In this document: positions 24,425 through 31,918 of the stretch, in pieces | Numbering within the stretch: the first letter of the stretch is position 1 | Layout of the letters: each line of letters opens with the position of its first letter | NCBI GenBank assembly: GCA_934635045.1 | Contig: CAKTZA010000024.1 | Location: 1-47,546 of the forward strand | Source of the DNA: an uncultured Kiritimatiellota bacterium | GTDB taxonomy: Bacteria > Verrucomicrobiota > Kiritimatiellia > RFP12 > UBA1067 | Length of the DNA stretch: 47,546 nt | Direction of reading: 5' to 3' | The notes under the pieces: generated by a model | Told to the model about the DNA's origin: nothing | Seen by the model: only the letters and a program-made list of their open reading frames with translations | The model's database searches: none | Made by a program: the position numbers and the translations under genes

Positions 24425-25194
24425 CGCCCGACGGCCTCCTGATCGACGCGAAGCGTCGGAACGGCGGCGAGGAGCCGCCTCGTGTAGTCGCTCGTCGGAT
24501 GCGCGAAGACCGCTTCCGTCTCGCCGACGTCGACGAAACGGCCGCGCGCCATCACGCAGATCCGATCACAGACGTTCTTCACGACTGCGAGATCGTGCGC
24601 GATCAGCAGGATCGTCAGCCCCGTCTCGCGGCGCAGGTCGCGCAGCAGGTTCAGGACGCGCGCCTGCACGGAGACGTCGAGCGCCGAAACCGGCTCGTCC
24701 GCGACAAGCACGTCGGGGCGCGTCGCGAGCGCACGGGCGATCGAGACGCGCTGGCACTGCCCGCCGGACATCTCGCGCGGATACTGGTCCAGGACAGCCG
24801 CCGAAAGCCCGACTTGCGCCAAGAGGCGAAGAACCGTGCCGTCTGCGCCTTTTGACGATTCGCCGATTCGCCGATTCGACAATTCGACAATTTCCCGCAG
24901 CGTCTGCCGCACCGTCATGCGCGGATTCAGCGAGCCGACGGCATCCTGAAAGATCATCTGGCCTTTCACCTGTTTCCCGTCCGACCGTGGGCAGCCCTCG
25001 CACGCGCCAAACCGAATCGTGCCTGACGAGGGCCTTTCAAGTCCGATCAGCGTCTTGGCCACCGTCGACTTGCCGGAGCCCGATTCGCCGACGATGCCCA
25101 AGATCTCGCCCTTCGCGAGCGTGAACGAGACGCCCCTGACGGCCTCATACGAGCCGTAGCGCACATGCAGATCTGTGACTTCAATCAGGTTCAT
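24421..25194 (-). CDS. Oligopeptide-type ABC transporter ATP-binding protein, orphan
   Basis: A 257-aa ATPase of the OppF/DppF type: Walker A GESGSGKST at residues 36-44, Q-loop MIFQDAVGSLNPR, signature MSGGQCQRV, Walker B VLVADEPVSALD, and the AHPTSDYTRRLL tail typical of peptide importers. No permease, binding protein or partner ATPase is nearby, so it must serve distant partners or has lost them. Residues near 98-110 (ELSNRRIGESS) are encoded by 8-nt tandem repeats that interrupt the helical domain. It is ATGA-coupled to rluD and murI. Confidence 0.88.
   Translation of the reverse strand: MNLIEVTDLHVRYGSYEAVRGVSFTLAKGEILGIVGESGSGKSTVAKTLIGLERPSSGTIRFGACEGCPRSDGKQVKGQMIFQDAVGSLNPRMTVRQTLREIVELSNRRIGESSKGADGTVLRLLAQVGLSAAVLDQYPREMSGGQCQRVSIARALATRPDVLVADEPVSALDVSVQARVLNLLRDLRRETGLTILLIAHDLAVVKNVCDRICVMARGRFVDVGETEAVFAHPTSDYTRRLLAAVPTLRVDQEAVGR
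24855..24886 (-). repeat. Four 8-nt tandem units inside the ABC ATPase gene
   Basis: Plus-strand units are CGATTCGC, CGATTCGC, CGATTCGA and CAATTCGA. On the coding strand they give LSNRRIGES in a variable linker of the ATPase helical subdomain. The gene remains open. Confidence 0.75.
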
Positions 25195-26171
25195 CCGTGC
25201 GGTGCGGTAGCATATTCAATTCGAGTCCCGTCGGGCGCAGGGAAACCGGCCGAGGCCAAGTACGGCTTCATGTCCGGCGGGAACGGTGCCTCGAACGCCA
25301 GCTTCACGCTCCGCACCGGGTGCCAGAGCGCCAGTTTCCAGGCATGGAGCATCTGCCGCATCGGCACGGGGTCAAGCCGCTTGTCAAGTGCCGACTTCCC
25401 GTACGCCCTGTCGCCGATCACCGGGCAGCCCAATGAGGCCATGTGCACGCGAATCTGATGCGTCCGACCCGTCTCAATGCGACATTCGACAAGCGACAGA
25501 ATCGGGCTGTCATCGTTCCGCGCTTCCGAAGCAGCGGCATGACAGTCGCCCTTCAGGACACGCCAGTTCGTGATCGCCACCTTGCCGTTCCGCTCGACGA
25601 TCGCCATGCGCTTGCGGTCAACGGGATGACGGCCGATCAGGTTCTCGATGCGCCCCGAATCGAGACGCGGCCGTCCGTGGCAGATGGCGAGATAGGTCTT
25701 TTCGACGTCCTGGTGGGACGCGAACGCACGTGAGAGCCCGACCATCGCCGGATGGGATTTCGCGACGACGAGAAGGCCGGACGTGTCCTGGTCAAGGCGA
25801 TGGACGATGCCCGGCCGCACGACGCCGCCGATGCCGGAGAGGTTCGGGCAGTGGTGAAGCAGGGCGTTGACGAGCGTTCCCGTCGCATGGCCGGGCGCGG
25901 GGTGGACGACAAGGCCGGCGGGCTTGTTGACGACAATCAGGTCGTCGTCCTCGAACACGACGTCGAGCGGCATGTCCTCCGGTTCGGGAACGGCTGGCAC
26001 GGGCGGCGGAACCGTGACGACGATCTCGTCCGCTTCGCCGACCTTCAGGCCCGTCTTCGCCGCCGGGACGCCGTTGACCGTCACCAGTCCAGCCTTGACG
26101 AGGCCCTCGATCCGCGAGCGAGAGAAGTCGGGGTAGCGTCCGAGCAGGATCTTGTCAAGCCGTTCGGACAT
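25191..26171 (-). CDS. rluD: 23S rRNA pseudouridine synthase, RluD type
   Basis: A 326-aa enzyme with an N-terminal S4 RNA-binding domain (residues about 1-65, MSERLDKILLGRYPDFSRSR). The RluA/RluD catalytic domain follows, containing VVNKPAGLVVHPAPGH and the catalytic Asp in HRLDQDTSGLLVVAK near residue 143. It converts uridines of 23S rRNA to pseudouridine; helix 69 would be the target if orthologous to RluD. Its first 91 nt overlap the 3' end of the FkbH-like gene in another frame, and its own extended -10 lies inside that gene. Confidence 0.92.
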   Translation of the reverse strand: MSERLDKILLGRYPDFSRSRIEGLVKAGLVTVNGVPAAKTGLKVGEADEIVVTVPPPVPAVPEPEDMPLDVVFEDDDLIVVNKPAGLVVHPAPGHATGTLVNALLHHCPNLSGIGGVVRPGIVHRLDQDTSGLLVVAKSHPAMVGLSRAFASHQDVEKTYLAICHGRPRLDSGRIENLIGRHPVDRKRMAIVERNGKVAITNWRVLKGDCHAAASEARNDDSPILSLVECRIETGRTHQIRVHMASLGCPVIGDRAYGKSALDKRLDPVPMRQMLHAWKLALWHPVRSVKLAFEAPFPPDMKPYLASAGFPAPDGTRIEYATAPHG

Positions 26172-27418
26172 TCGTCATGGGGTTCGTTATCTTCATGCCG
26201 CATATTATACCACAACGGGTCGCGCAGGACATAGGACTTCTCGGCCGGCGTCTGCGCCTCAAGCGAAAAGCCCAGCCGTTCAAAGAGGTTCTCGACCGGG
26301 GCGTTCTTCGGCGTCCGCCGCCACGTCGCGCGCACCGTGCCCACGCCGCGCGCCCGCAGGTCGCGAACGATCTCCGCCCACGCGCGCGCCTCCAGCTCAC
26401 GCCCGGCGACACGGCAGCTCATCGTGAAGTCAAGGATCTCGCCGTCCCGCACGATCACGAACGCGACAAGCCCCTGATCGCCGAAACGGTCCCCTGCGTG
26501 AACCGTGTAGACGACCGTGCCGACCGCACGGCCCAGCGCCGCGATTTCGGCTTCCGCATGCCGGTTCGTGCAGACGCTGAACTGGTTCGCCTTCTGCGAA
26601 AGCTGGGCCACGCGCGACGCCTCCTCCGGGCGCAGCGCATGGACGTCCAACCAGCAGCCGAGTTCGCGCCAGACGTCCAGCGCGGCGGACGGCGCCGTCG
26701 CGCGCGCGGACAAGAACCGCCGACGCGCGGCCTCCTCGCGATACTCTTCCGTCTTGCGAAGGTCTTCCGCCGTGACCGCACCTGCGGGAAAATACGCCGC
26801 CAGCGTCGGCGGGAACGCCGCGACCGCCACCTCTGGCAGACGCGCCCTCATCTCCAGCCGCTCGACCGGATTGTCGTCCACGAAGACGAAGGCCCCAAGG
26901 CCGAGATTGAGTTCGCGCGCAAGCCGCCGGAGATTGTCGGCCTTGGGCTCCCAGTTGACTTGCGGAAAGAGGAAATCGTCTTCCGCGAGCGGCGCGAGCC
27001 GTCCGGCGGCAAACGCCGGGCGGACATCCGCCAGGTTGTTCTTGGAGAGGATCGTCAGCAGGACGCCGCGCGCCTTCAGCGCCTTGAGCTCATTCAAGAA
27101 CGCCGCCTTTGGGCGAATCGCGTCCACGCCGTCCTCGCCGATGACGCCGTCCCACAGCGTGCCGTCCAGATCGACGGCCACGACCTTCTTCGGCGAAAGG
27201 CCATTGGCGCGGCGGTAGAGCTCCCAGAGGCTCGTCACGTTCGGCACGTCCTCGAACGGGATCTCGACGCCCGTGCGCGACTGAAGTTCCATCACCAGCC
27301 GCAGTTGCGCCATCGAGTCCCAGGCGGGGATGGACGCATAGGTCGTCTCGAACGAGAGGCCCCCGACGGGAACGTCCAAGACGTCCGCGACAAATCCGAA
27401 GAATTCCGCCTCGCTCAC
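26081..27418 (-). CDS. Acyl carrier protein-FkbH-GNAT fusion
   Basis: A 445-aa protein starting at GTG 27418. Residues 1-72 look like an acyl carrier domain, with the phosphopantetheine Ser in WDSMAQLRL near residue 34. Residues about 75-240 are the FkbH HAD-like domain (VVAVDLDGTLWDGVIGEDG). Residues about 255-405 are a GNAT-like domain (SVCTNRHAEAEIAALG). FkbH proteins load a glyceryl unit from 1,3-bisphosphoglycerate onto a carrier protein for polyketides or glycolipids; here carrier and loader are joined and no polyketide synthase is nearby. The last ~35 residues read through the rluD promoter and start and look unlike the family, suggesting a lost stop codon. Confidence 0.85.
   Translation of the reverse strand: MSEAEFFGFVADVLDVPVGGLSFETTYASIPAWDSMAQLRLVMELQSRTGVEIPFEDVPNVTSLWELYRRANGLSPKKVVAVDLDGTLWDGVIGEDGVDAIRPKAAFLNELKALKARGVLLTILSKNNLADVRPAFAAGRLAPLAEDDFLFPQVNWEPKADNLRRLARELNLGLGAFVFVDDNPVERLEMRARLPEVAVAAFPPTLAAYFPAGAVTAEDLRKTEEYREEAARRRFLSARATAPSAALDVWRELGCWLDVHALRPEEASRVAQLSQKANQFSVCTNRHAEAEIAALGRAVGTVVYTVHAGDRFGDQGLVAFVIVRDGEILDFTMSCRVAGRELEARAWAEIVRDLRARGVGTVRATWRRTPKNAPVENLFERLGFSLEAQTPAEKSYVLRDPLWYNMRHEDNEPHDECPNGLTRSCSDATPTSLARGSRASSRLDW
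26204..26212 (-). promoter_or_regulatory. Extended -10 promoter of rluD inside the FkbH gene
   Basis: TGGTATAAT, 32 nt before the rluD ATG, doubles as codons Trp-Tyr-Asn of the upstream FkbH-like protein (PLWYNM). It offers an internal start for the murI/queH/birA half of the long operon. Confidence 0.7.
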
Positions 27419-27430
27419 GCCCCGCGCCCT

Positions 27431-27952
27431 TCAAATCGCCCGGAAGACCTGTTCCGGCTCGGCCATGCGGCCGGCCCCCGTCACGCCGCAGGCGAGTTCG
27501 CCGGAGCCTGGCTCGATGACCGTGACGCCGCGCGCCTTGAGCGCGACAAGGTTCTCCTGCGTGGCGGCCGCCTCCCACATGCCCGTGTTCATCGCCGGCG
27601 CGACGAAGACCGGCGCGCGCGTCGCGAGCAGCGTCTCCGTCAGCAGGTTGTCCGCCAGCCCCCACCGCATCTTCGCAAGCGTGTTCGCCGTCGCCGGCGC
27701 GACGAGCGCGACGTCCGCCGCCTCCGCGAGCGAGACGTGCTCCGGCTTCCACGCGGCGATCGGCGCGAAGGCATCGACGAAGACGGGATTGCGCGAGAGC
27801 GTCTGGAACGTGAGCGGCGTGACGAACTTCGTCGCGGCCTCCGTCATCACGACTTGCACCGAATCGCCGTTCTTCACGAACAGCCGCACGAGCTCGACGG
27901 CCTTGTACGCGGCAATCGACCCCGTGACACCCAAAAGAATTTTCCTGTTCAT
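27431..27952 (-). CDS. coaC: Phosphopantothenoylcysteine decarboxylase (CoaC-like flavoprotein)
   Basis: A 173-aa FMN protein equal to the N-terminal half of bifunctional CoaBC: LLGVTGSIAAYKAVELVR, VAPATANTLAKM, APAMNTGMW and the Cys-containing GSGELACGVTGAGRM. It decarboxylates 4'-phospho-N-pantothenoylcysteine in coenzyme A synthesis. The CoaB synthetase half is absent and must be encoded elsewhere. Its ATG (27952) overlaps the rpe stop by ATGA. A CoA/phosphopantetheine gene next to an ACP-FkbH fusion is a suggestive neighbour. Confidence 0.9.
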   Translation of the reverse strand: MNRKILLGVTGSIAAYKAVELVRLFVKNGDSVQVVMTEAATKFVTPLTFQTLSRNPVFVDAFAPIAAWKPEHVSLAEAADVALVAPATANTLAKMRWGLADNLLTETLLATRAPVFVAPAMNTGMWEAAATQENLVALKARGVTVIEPGSGELACGVTGAGRMAEPEQVFRAI

Positions 27953-28596
27953 CTGAGGCTCTCCCGCAGGTTCTCGACAGCGGCCTTCATGTCCGTCTGC
28001 TTGAAGAGATAGGAGCCGGCGACGAACTGGTTGGCGCCGGCGCGTGCGGCACGGGCGGTCGTCTCGGCGTCCACGCCGCCATCGACCATCAGGTCGACGT
28101 TCGGCAGACGCGCCCGCAGGTACGTGAGCTTGGGCAGGCAATCGTCAATGAATTTCTGTCCGCCGAAGCCGGGATGCACCGTCATGACGAGGATTTCGTC
28201 GACCTCTCCAAGATACGGCTCCAGCCGCGCAACAGGCGTTTCGGGGTTGAGGACAATCGCGTTCTTGAGGCCCATCGCGCGGATGCGCCGCAGTTCCGTG
28301 TGCAGGTCGCAGTCCGCCTCGACATGAATCTGGATCGTCTGCGCGCCCGCCTGCGCGAACGCCTCCAAGTAGAGGTCGGGACGGTTCATCATCAGGTGGA
28401 CGTTGCGGTAGAAGTTCGGACACGTCCGACGGCAGAAGTCGACGATGGACGGCCCGAAGCTCATGTTCGGCACGAACGTCGGATCCATGATGTCGAGATG
28501 GATCGCGTCCGCCCCGGATGCCTCGGCGCGCCGCAGCTCGTCCGCGAGATGTCCGAGATCGGCCGCGAGAAACGACGGAAGAACCTGAATCTTCAT
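27949..28596 (-). CDS. rpe: Ribulose-phosphate 3-epimerase
   Basis: A 215-aa TIM-barrel enzyme of the pentose phosphate pathway interconverting ribulose 5-phosphate and xylulose 5-phosphate. Signatures are PSFLAADLGHLADEL, HLDIMDPTFVPNMSFGP near residue 34, TVHPGFGGQKFID (phosphate and metal region) and VDGGVDAETTA. It follows the YhcH gene with a 1-nt gap and overlaps coaC by ATGA. Confidence 0.96.
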   Translation of the reverse strand: MKIQVLPSFLAADLGHLADELRRAEASGADAIHLDIMDPTFVPNMSFGPSIVDFCRRTCPNFYRNVHLMMNRPDLYLEAFAQAGAQTIQIHVEADCDLHTELRRIRAMGLKNAIVLNPETPVARLEPYLGEVDEILVMTVHPGFGGQKFIDDCLPKLTYLRARLPNVDLMVDGGVDAETTARAARAGANQFVAGSYLFKQTDMKAAVENLRESLR

Positions 28597-28597
28597 C

Positions 28598-29068
28598 TTA
28601 CGCCCTCACCTTGACGATCAGCTTGCGCGCCGGTTTCACGACATCCGTCGTCACGGCCGGTGCGTGCGCGCACGTGATCGGCCACGTGATGCAGAATTCG
28701 CCTTTGCGGACGACGTGCCAGTCGACGTCCTGTTCGTAGAACCCGCCGTCCTTCGCCGCGTCGAACGAGCCCTTCTCGAGCACGTTGAACGCCGCGAGCC
28801 CGATCTTCTCGTCGTCCGTCAGCGGCACGTGAATGTCGAAGTAGCGGTGATGGACCTCTGGCGTGCGATCCGCCGGCAACACGTAGGTCGGCGCATCGCA
28901 GTTGACGAAGACGTTGTCGCCGTCAATCTCGTTCCGGCCCGGCTTGAGCGACGCGAAATCGCCCTTCGCAAGAAAGGCCGCCGCCGTCGCGAAGTTCGCG
29001 CTGAGGCTCGCGTACTTTTCGATGTTCGCCAGGCTGTCGATCACATAAACGTATTTCTGCTCTTGCAT
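28598..29068 (-). CDS. YhcH/YjgK/YiaL family protein
   Basis: A 156-aa cupin-like protein of the DUF386 family. Visible landmarks are EIDGDNVFVNCDAPTYVLP, EVHHRYFDIHVPLTDDEKIG and FYEQDVDWHVV, with the His residues expected to bind a metal. Members are linked to sugar-acid or N-glycolylneuraminate catabolism and are often encoded beside glycan-use genes, fitting the CE7 esterase 24 nt upstream. GAGGAG precedes the ATG. The exact reaction is unknown. Confidence 0.85.
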   Translation of the reverse strand: MQEQKYVYVIDSLANIEKYASLSANFATAAAFLAKGDFASLKPGRNEIDGDNVFVNCDAPTYVLPADRTPEVHHRYFDIHVPLTDDEKIGLAAFNVLEKGSFDAAKDGGFYEQDVDWHVVRKGEFCITWPITCAHAPAVTTDVVKPARKLIVKVRA

Positions 29069-29092
29069 AGTCTCCTCGATTCTTGAAGCCGC

Positions 29093-30394
29093 TTATTTCC
29101 GCACCCACGCGCCCAGTTCGGAATAGAACTTGCCGAAGCACGAATGGGTCATGCCGAGGCCGTGGACGATGCCCTTGTCCTTGACGCGAATCGCGTTGTA
29201 GGCCGCGTAGACCGCTGCGGGCGGACACGTCGTGTCCGAGAAGCCGACGGCGACGCGCACGGGGCACGCGATGCGCGCGGCGAAGTTCGCGCCGTCGAAA
29301 TACGGCGCCCACCTCTCGGCGGCGGCCCGCGCCTCCGGCGTCCGCGAATTGTTCTCGACGATCTGCGGCCAGCCGCTCTGCCGTCCCTTCAGGTAGCCCA
29401 TCGTGTCCGTAATCGCCGGCACGTAGAACGCCGCGCGCGTGAACGTGTGGTTGAGGCCCGTCAGGTAGAAGCCGAAGCCGCCGCCTTGCGACGTGCCCTC
29501 GTAGACGAAACGCGAGCGGTCGACGTCGGGACGCGCCGCAAGCCAATCGACGGCGCGGTCGATGCCGAGCAGAACCGCATGGAAGAAGTAGTCCTCGCGC
29601 GAGACGGCGATGCCCGCGCACGAATAGCCGCACCCGTATTTCGCCTTGCACGCCTCGTTCAGCGCGTCATATTTCCGCTTGAGGCCGCTCGCCTGCCACC
29701 GCCAGTCCGGCTCGAACGGATAGACGCTCATCCGCAGGCAAATCGCGTCGGGACGCCCATTCAGGTCGTTCGTCCAGCCGCCGAAGCCCGCCGCATTGAC
29801 TTCGACGTGCGCCGGGAACGGCGCCTTCGCCGTGTCCGTCGGCACGCTCAAGTAGCCGTAGACGCGACGGCCGAATGTCGCGAACGACACGCGGAAGAAG
29901 TCGAACGTTGCCGTGCAGCGTTCCGGCACGCGGACGACCTGCGGATCGAGCGGAACCGCGCGCCGAAGCCGCGCCCGTTCGCCCGCCCAGTAGGCGTCGA
30001 AGTCTGTGGGCGACGGACTGCCCTTGACGATCTTCTCCGGCTCGTAGGCGACGCTCCAGACCTTCGCGCCCTTTCCTTCTGGCGCCGGCGAAAAGCGGAT
30101 GCGCAGGAAGCCCGGCGCGTCCAGCTGCCCCGCGAGCGTGAAGACGTTCGTCGCCGCGAGATCCCACGTGGCAACGGCGACCTGCTGCGTCCCGAAGTTG
30201 TCGAGCGTCGCCTGAACCGTGCCCGCCGTGACGGGTAACCCGTTCGTGCCCGTGATGGTGACGGTGAATGTCGTCCGCTCGCCGCAGCGGGCCACGCAAC
30301 CCGCGCGATCCGCCGTCACGTCATAGCGCAGCGGTTCGCCCGCGAACGCGCCAACGCCCATCAACGACAACAAGACCAGCCATTTGATTCTCAT
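29093..30394 (-). CDS. CE7-type acetyl xylan esterase, exported
   Basis: A 433-aa secreted alpha/beta hydrolase. The start at 30394 is chosen because AAGGAG lies 7 nt upstream and the ATG overlaps the rsmE stop (ATGA). Residues 1-18 are a signal peptide (MRIKWLVLLSLMGVGAFA), about 20-130 a beta domain, and the rest an AXE1/CE7 domain. The nucleophile Ser is in YEGTSQGGGFG, the Asp in GFSDTTCPP and the His in GLGMTHSC. CE7 enzymes remove acetyl groups from xylan or oligosaccharides. Probably plant- or mucus-glycan use, working with GH20, SGNH and GHL10 enzymes in the window. Confidence 0.88.
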   Translation of the reverse strand: MRIKWLVLLSLMGVGAFAGEPLRYDVTADRAGCVARCGERTTFTVTITGTNGLPVTAGTVQATLDNFGTQQVAVATWDLAATNVFTLAGQLDAPGFLRIRFSPAPEGKGAKVWSVAYEPEKIVKGSPSPTDFDAYWAGERARLRRAVPLDPQVVRVPERCTATFDFFRVSFATFGRRVYGYLSVPTDTAKAPFPAHVEVNAAGFGGWTNDLNGRPDAICLRMSVYPFEPDWRWQASGLKRKYDALNEACKAKYGCGYSCAGIAVSREDYFFHAVLLGIDRAVDWLAARPDVDRSRFVYEGTSQGGGFGFYLTGLNHTFTRAAFYVPAITDTMGYLKGRQSGWPQIVENNSRTPEARAAAERWAPYFDGANFAARIACPVRVAVGFSDTTCPPAAVYAAYNAIRVKDKGIVHGLGMTHSCFGKFYSELGAWVRK

Positions 30395-31158
30395 GTGCAT
30401 GCTCCTTCATTTGGATTTGCGTTTCGATTTGAACAGTCGTTCCGCAGCATGAGCTGCGCGAGAAGCGCGACGGTCGCCGTGTCCGTACGCAGGATGCGCG
30501 GCCCCAGCGAGTAGCGCGAAAAGCCCTGAGCCTCCAGCCGCGCGACTTCCTCGTCCGTCCAACCGCCCTCCGGCCCAATGGCCAACACGAGCCGCCCCCT
30601 CTTCCCTGTTCCCCGTTCCCCGTTCCCTCTTCCCTGTTCATACGGATGCGCAACGAGGCGGTTCGCCGTCGGGAAGCGCGTCTCCAGCTCATCCGTCACG
30701 AACCGGCGGAAATTTCGCCGCGTCTCGACCGTCGGAACAAGCGACGAGACGCAGCCCTGCATCAGCCCGTCGATCAGGAGCGGACGATAGTTCGCCTCTT
30801 TCAGCAGCGTCGCGCCCCAGAAGTCCTTTTCCACCTTCTGAGCCCCGACGAGGACGATCTGCCCGACGCCCAGCGCCGCGAGCTGCGGCAGGAGCCGCTT
30901 CAGGATGCGCGGACGCGGCGGCGCAAGGACAAGATCGACCCACGGACGGAGCGGCTCGCCGTCGTGGCGGACGCGCACCCTGACCGTCTCGCCCAGCTCC
31001 AGGATCTCGCCCGTGCCGATCTTGCCGTTGACTTCGCCCGTCTTCAGGATCTGCCCGACTTCGCCATGCAGGACGCTGCGGACGTGCTCGGCGCGCGCAC
31101 CGCCGAAGACGGCGATGCCGTCCGCGATTTCTCCCGGCTCGAAAAGAATGCGATTCAT
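30391..31158 (-). CDS. rsmE: 16S rRNA (uracil(1498)-N3)-methyltransferase
   Basis: A 255-aa SPOUT-family methyltransferase that methylates U1498 of 16S rRNA. The N-terminal PUA-like part (MNRILFEPGEI, HVRSVLHGEVGQ) is followed by the knotted SAM-binding domain with VLAIGPEGGWTDEE and LGPRILRTDTATVALLAQ. Just before the VLAIGPEGG strand the protein carries EQGRGNGERGTGKRGR, encoded by six 7-nt tandem units (30598-30639), where other family members have a short loop. A GGAAG site precedes the ATG at 31158. Confidence 0.93.
   Translation of the reverse strand: MNRILFEPGEIADGIAVFGGARAEHVRSVLHGEVGQILKTGEVNGKIGTGEILELGETVRVRVRHDGEPLRPWVDLVLAPPRPRILKRLLPQLAALGVGQIVLVGAQKVEKDFWGATLLKEANYRPLLIDGLMQGCVSSLVPTVETRRNFRRFVTDELETRFPTANRLVAHPYEQGRGNGERGTGKRGRLVLAIGPEGGWTDEEVARLEAQGFSRYSLGPRILRTDTATVALLAQLMLRNDCSNRNANPNEGACT
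30598..30639 (-). repeat. Six 7-nt tandem units inserted in rsmE
   Basis: Plus-strand units are CCTCTTC, CCTGTTC, CCCGTTC, CCCGTTC, CCTCTTC and CCTGTTC: perfect 7-nt register, 42 nt, so the reading frame is kept. On the coding strand the unit is GAANNGG. It encodes a Gly/Arg/Glu-rich loop. Confidence 0.9.
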
Positions 31159-31189
31159 GCGTTCTTCCGCGTCCCCCTCGTCCTGCGCC

Positions 31190-31918
31190 TCACCGGGCCT
31201 GTCCGCCCGACGGAACCCAGGTCTTCCGTCGGGGCATGGTCGCGCGGATGTGGAGGTCGGTCGCGCTGTCGATGCGGAGCGAGGCCGCGCAGACGTCGCC
31301 AACGCGCGCGCGCTTCAGCTCGCGGAAGTCGTCAAGCGGATAGAGCACGCCGCAGTTGGGGTTGTAGACGCTGCGCTTGACGCTGGGCACATAGCGGCGC
31401 TCCTTCACGCCGAAGCCGAACTTGAACACGCGCTCCTTCAGCTTGCAGACGTCAGGATTGACGAAGCGCGGATCGTCCATCGGCAGGGCCGCGTCTTCCG
31501 AAATGAACAGGGCGCGCATCCCGGTTTCGAGGTAGTAGCGGAAGATGCACATCCGCCAGGTGCGTCCGTCGCGCCCCTCGACCGTGGCCATCGCATACCG
31601 CTCGTTCGCCTTCGGCACCTCGAAGTAGTCGATGACCTTCACGATGCACGCCAGCGGAAGGCCGACTTGTTTCACGTCCCCGTCGCCCGTCCGCAACCTG
31701 TCCAGCAACGCAATCGCCGCCAGGTCTTCCGGTGTCTTCTCCGGCTTCGGGCCCTCGCGCTTCCAGGGGTTCTTCGGCTTCTGGACCTCAGGCGCGCCGT
31801 CCTTCTCAGGCGCATTGTCCTGTTGGGGTGCGCTGTCCTGTTTGGGGGCGCGGGCCTGCTGAGGCGTGCGCGGCTTCTTGCCAGCGGACTTCTTGACGGT
31901 TTTCTTTTTCGTGTTCAT
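31190..31918 (-). CDS. Unknown conserved-looking protein with Lys/Pro/Gln-rich N-terminus
   Basis: A 242-aa protein that I do not recognise. The start at 31918 overlaps the lgt stop by ATGA. Residues 1-65 are low-complexity and basic (MNTKKKTVKKSAGKKPRTPQ), probably disordered. Residues about 75-235 form a compact domain with repeated aromatic and charged blocks: KVIDYFEVPKANERYAMATV, GRTWRMCIFRYYLETGMRAL, and NCGVLYPLDDFREL. The basic tail suggests nucleic-acid contact, but this is inference. It sits between lgt and rsmE in the long operon. Confidence 0.7.
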   Translation of the reverse strand: MNTKKKTVKKSAGKKPRTPQQARAPKQDSAPQQDNAPEKDGAPEVQKPKNPWKREGPKPEKTPEDLAAIALLDRLRTGDGDVKQVGLPLACIVKVIDYFEVPKANERYAMATVEGRDGRTWRMCIFRYYLETGMRALFISEDAALPMDDPRFVNPDVCKLKERVFKFGFGVKERRYVPSVKRSVYNPNCGVLYPLDDFRELKRARVGDVCAASLRIDSATDLHIRATMPRRKTWVPSGGQAR

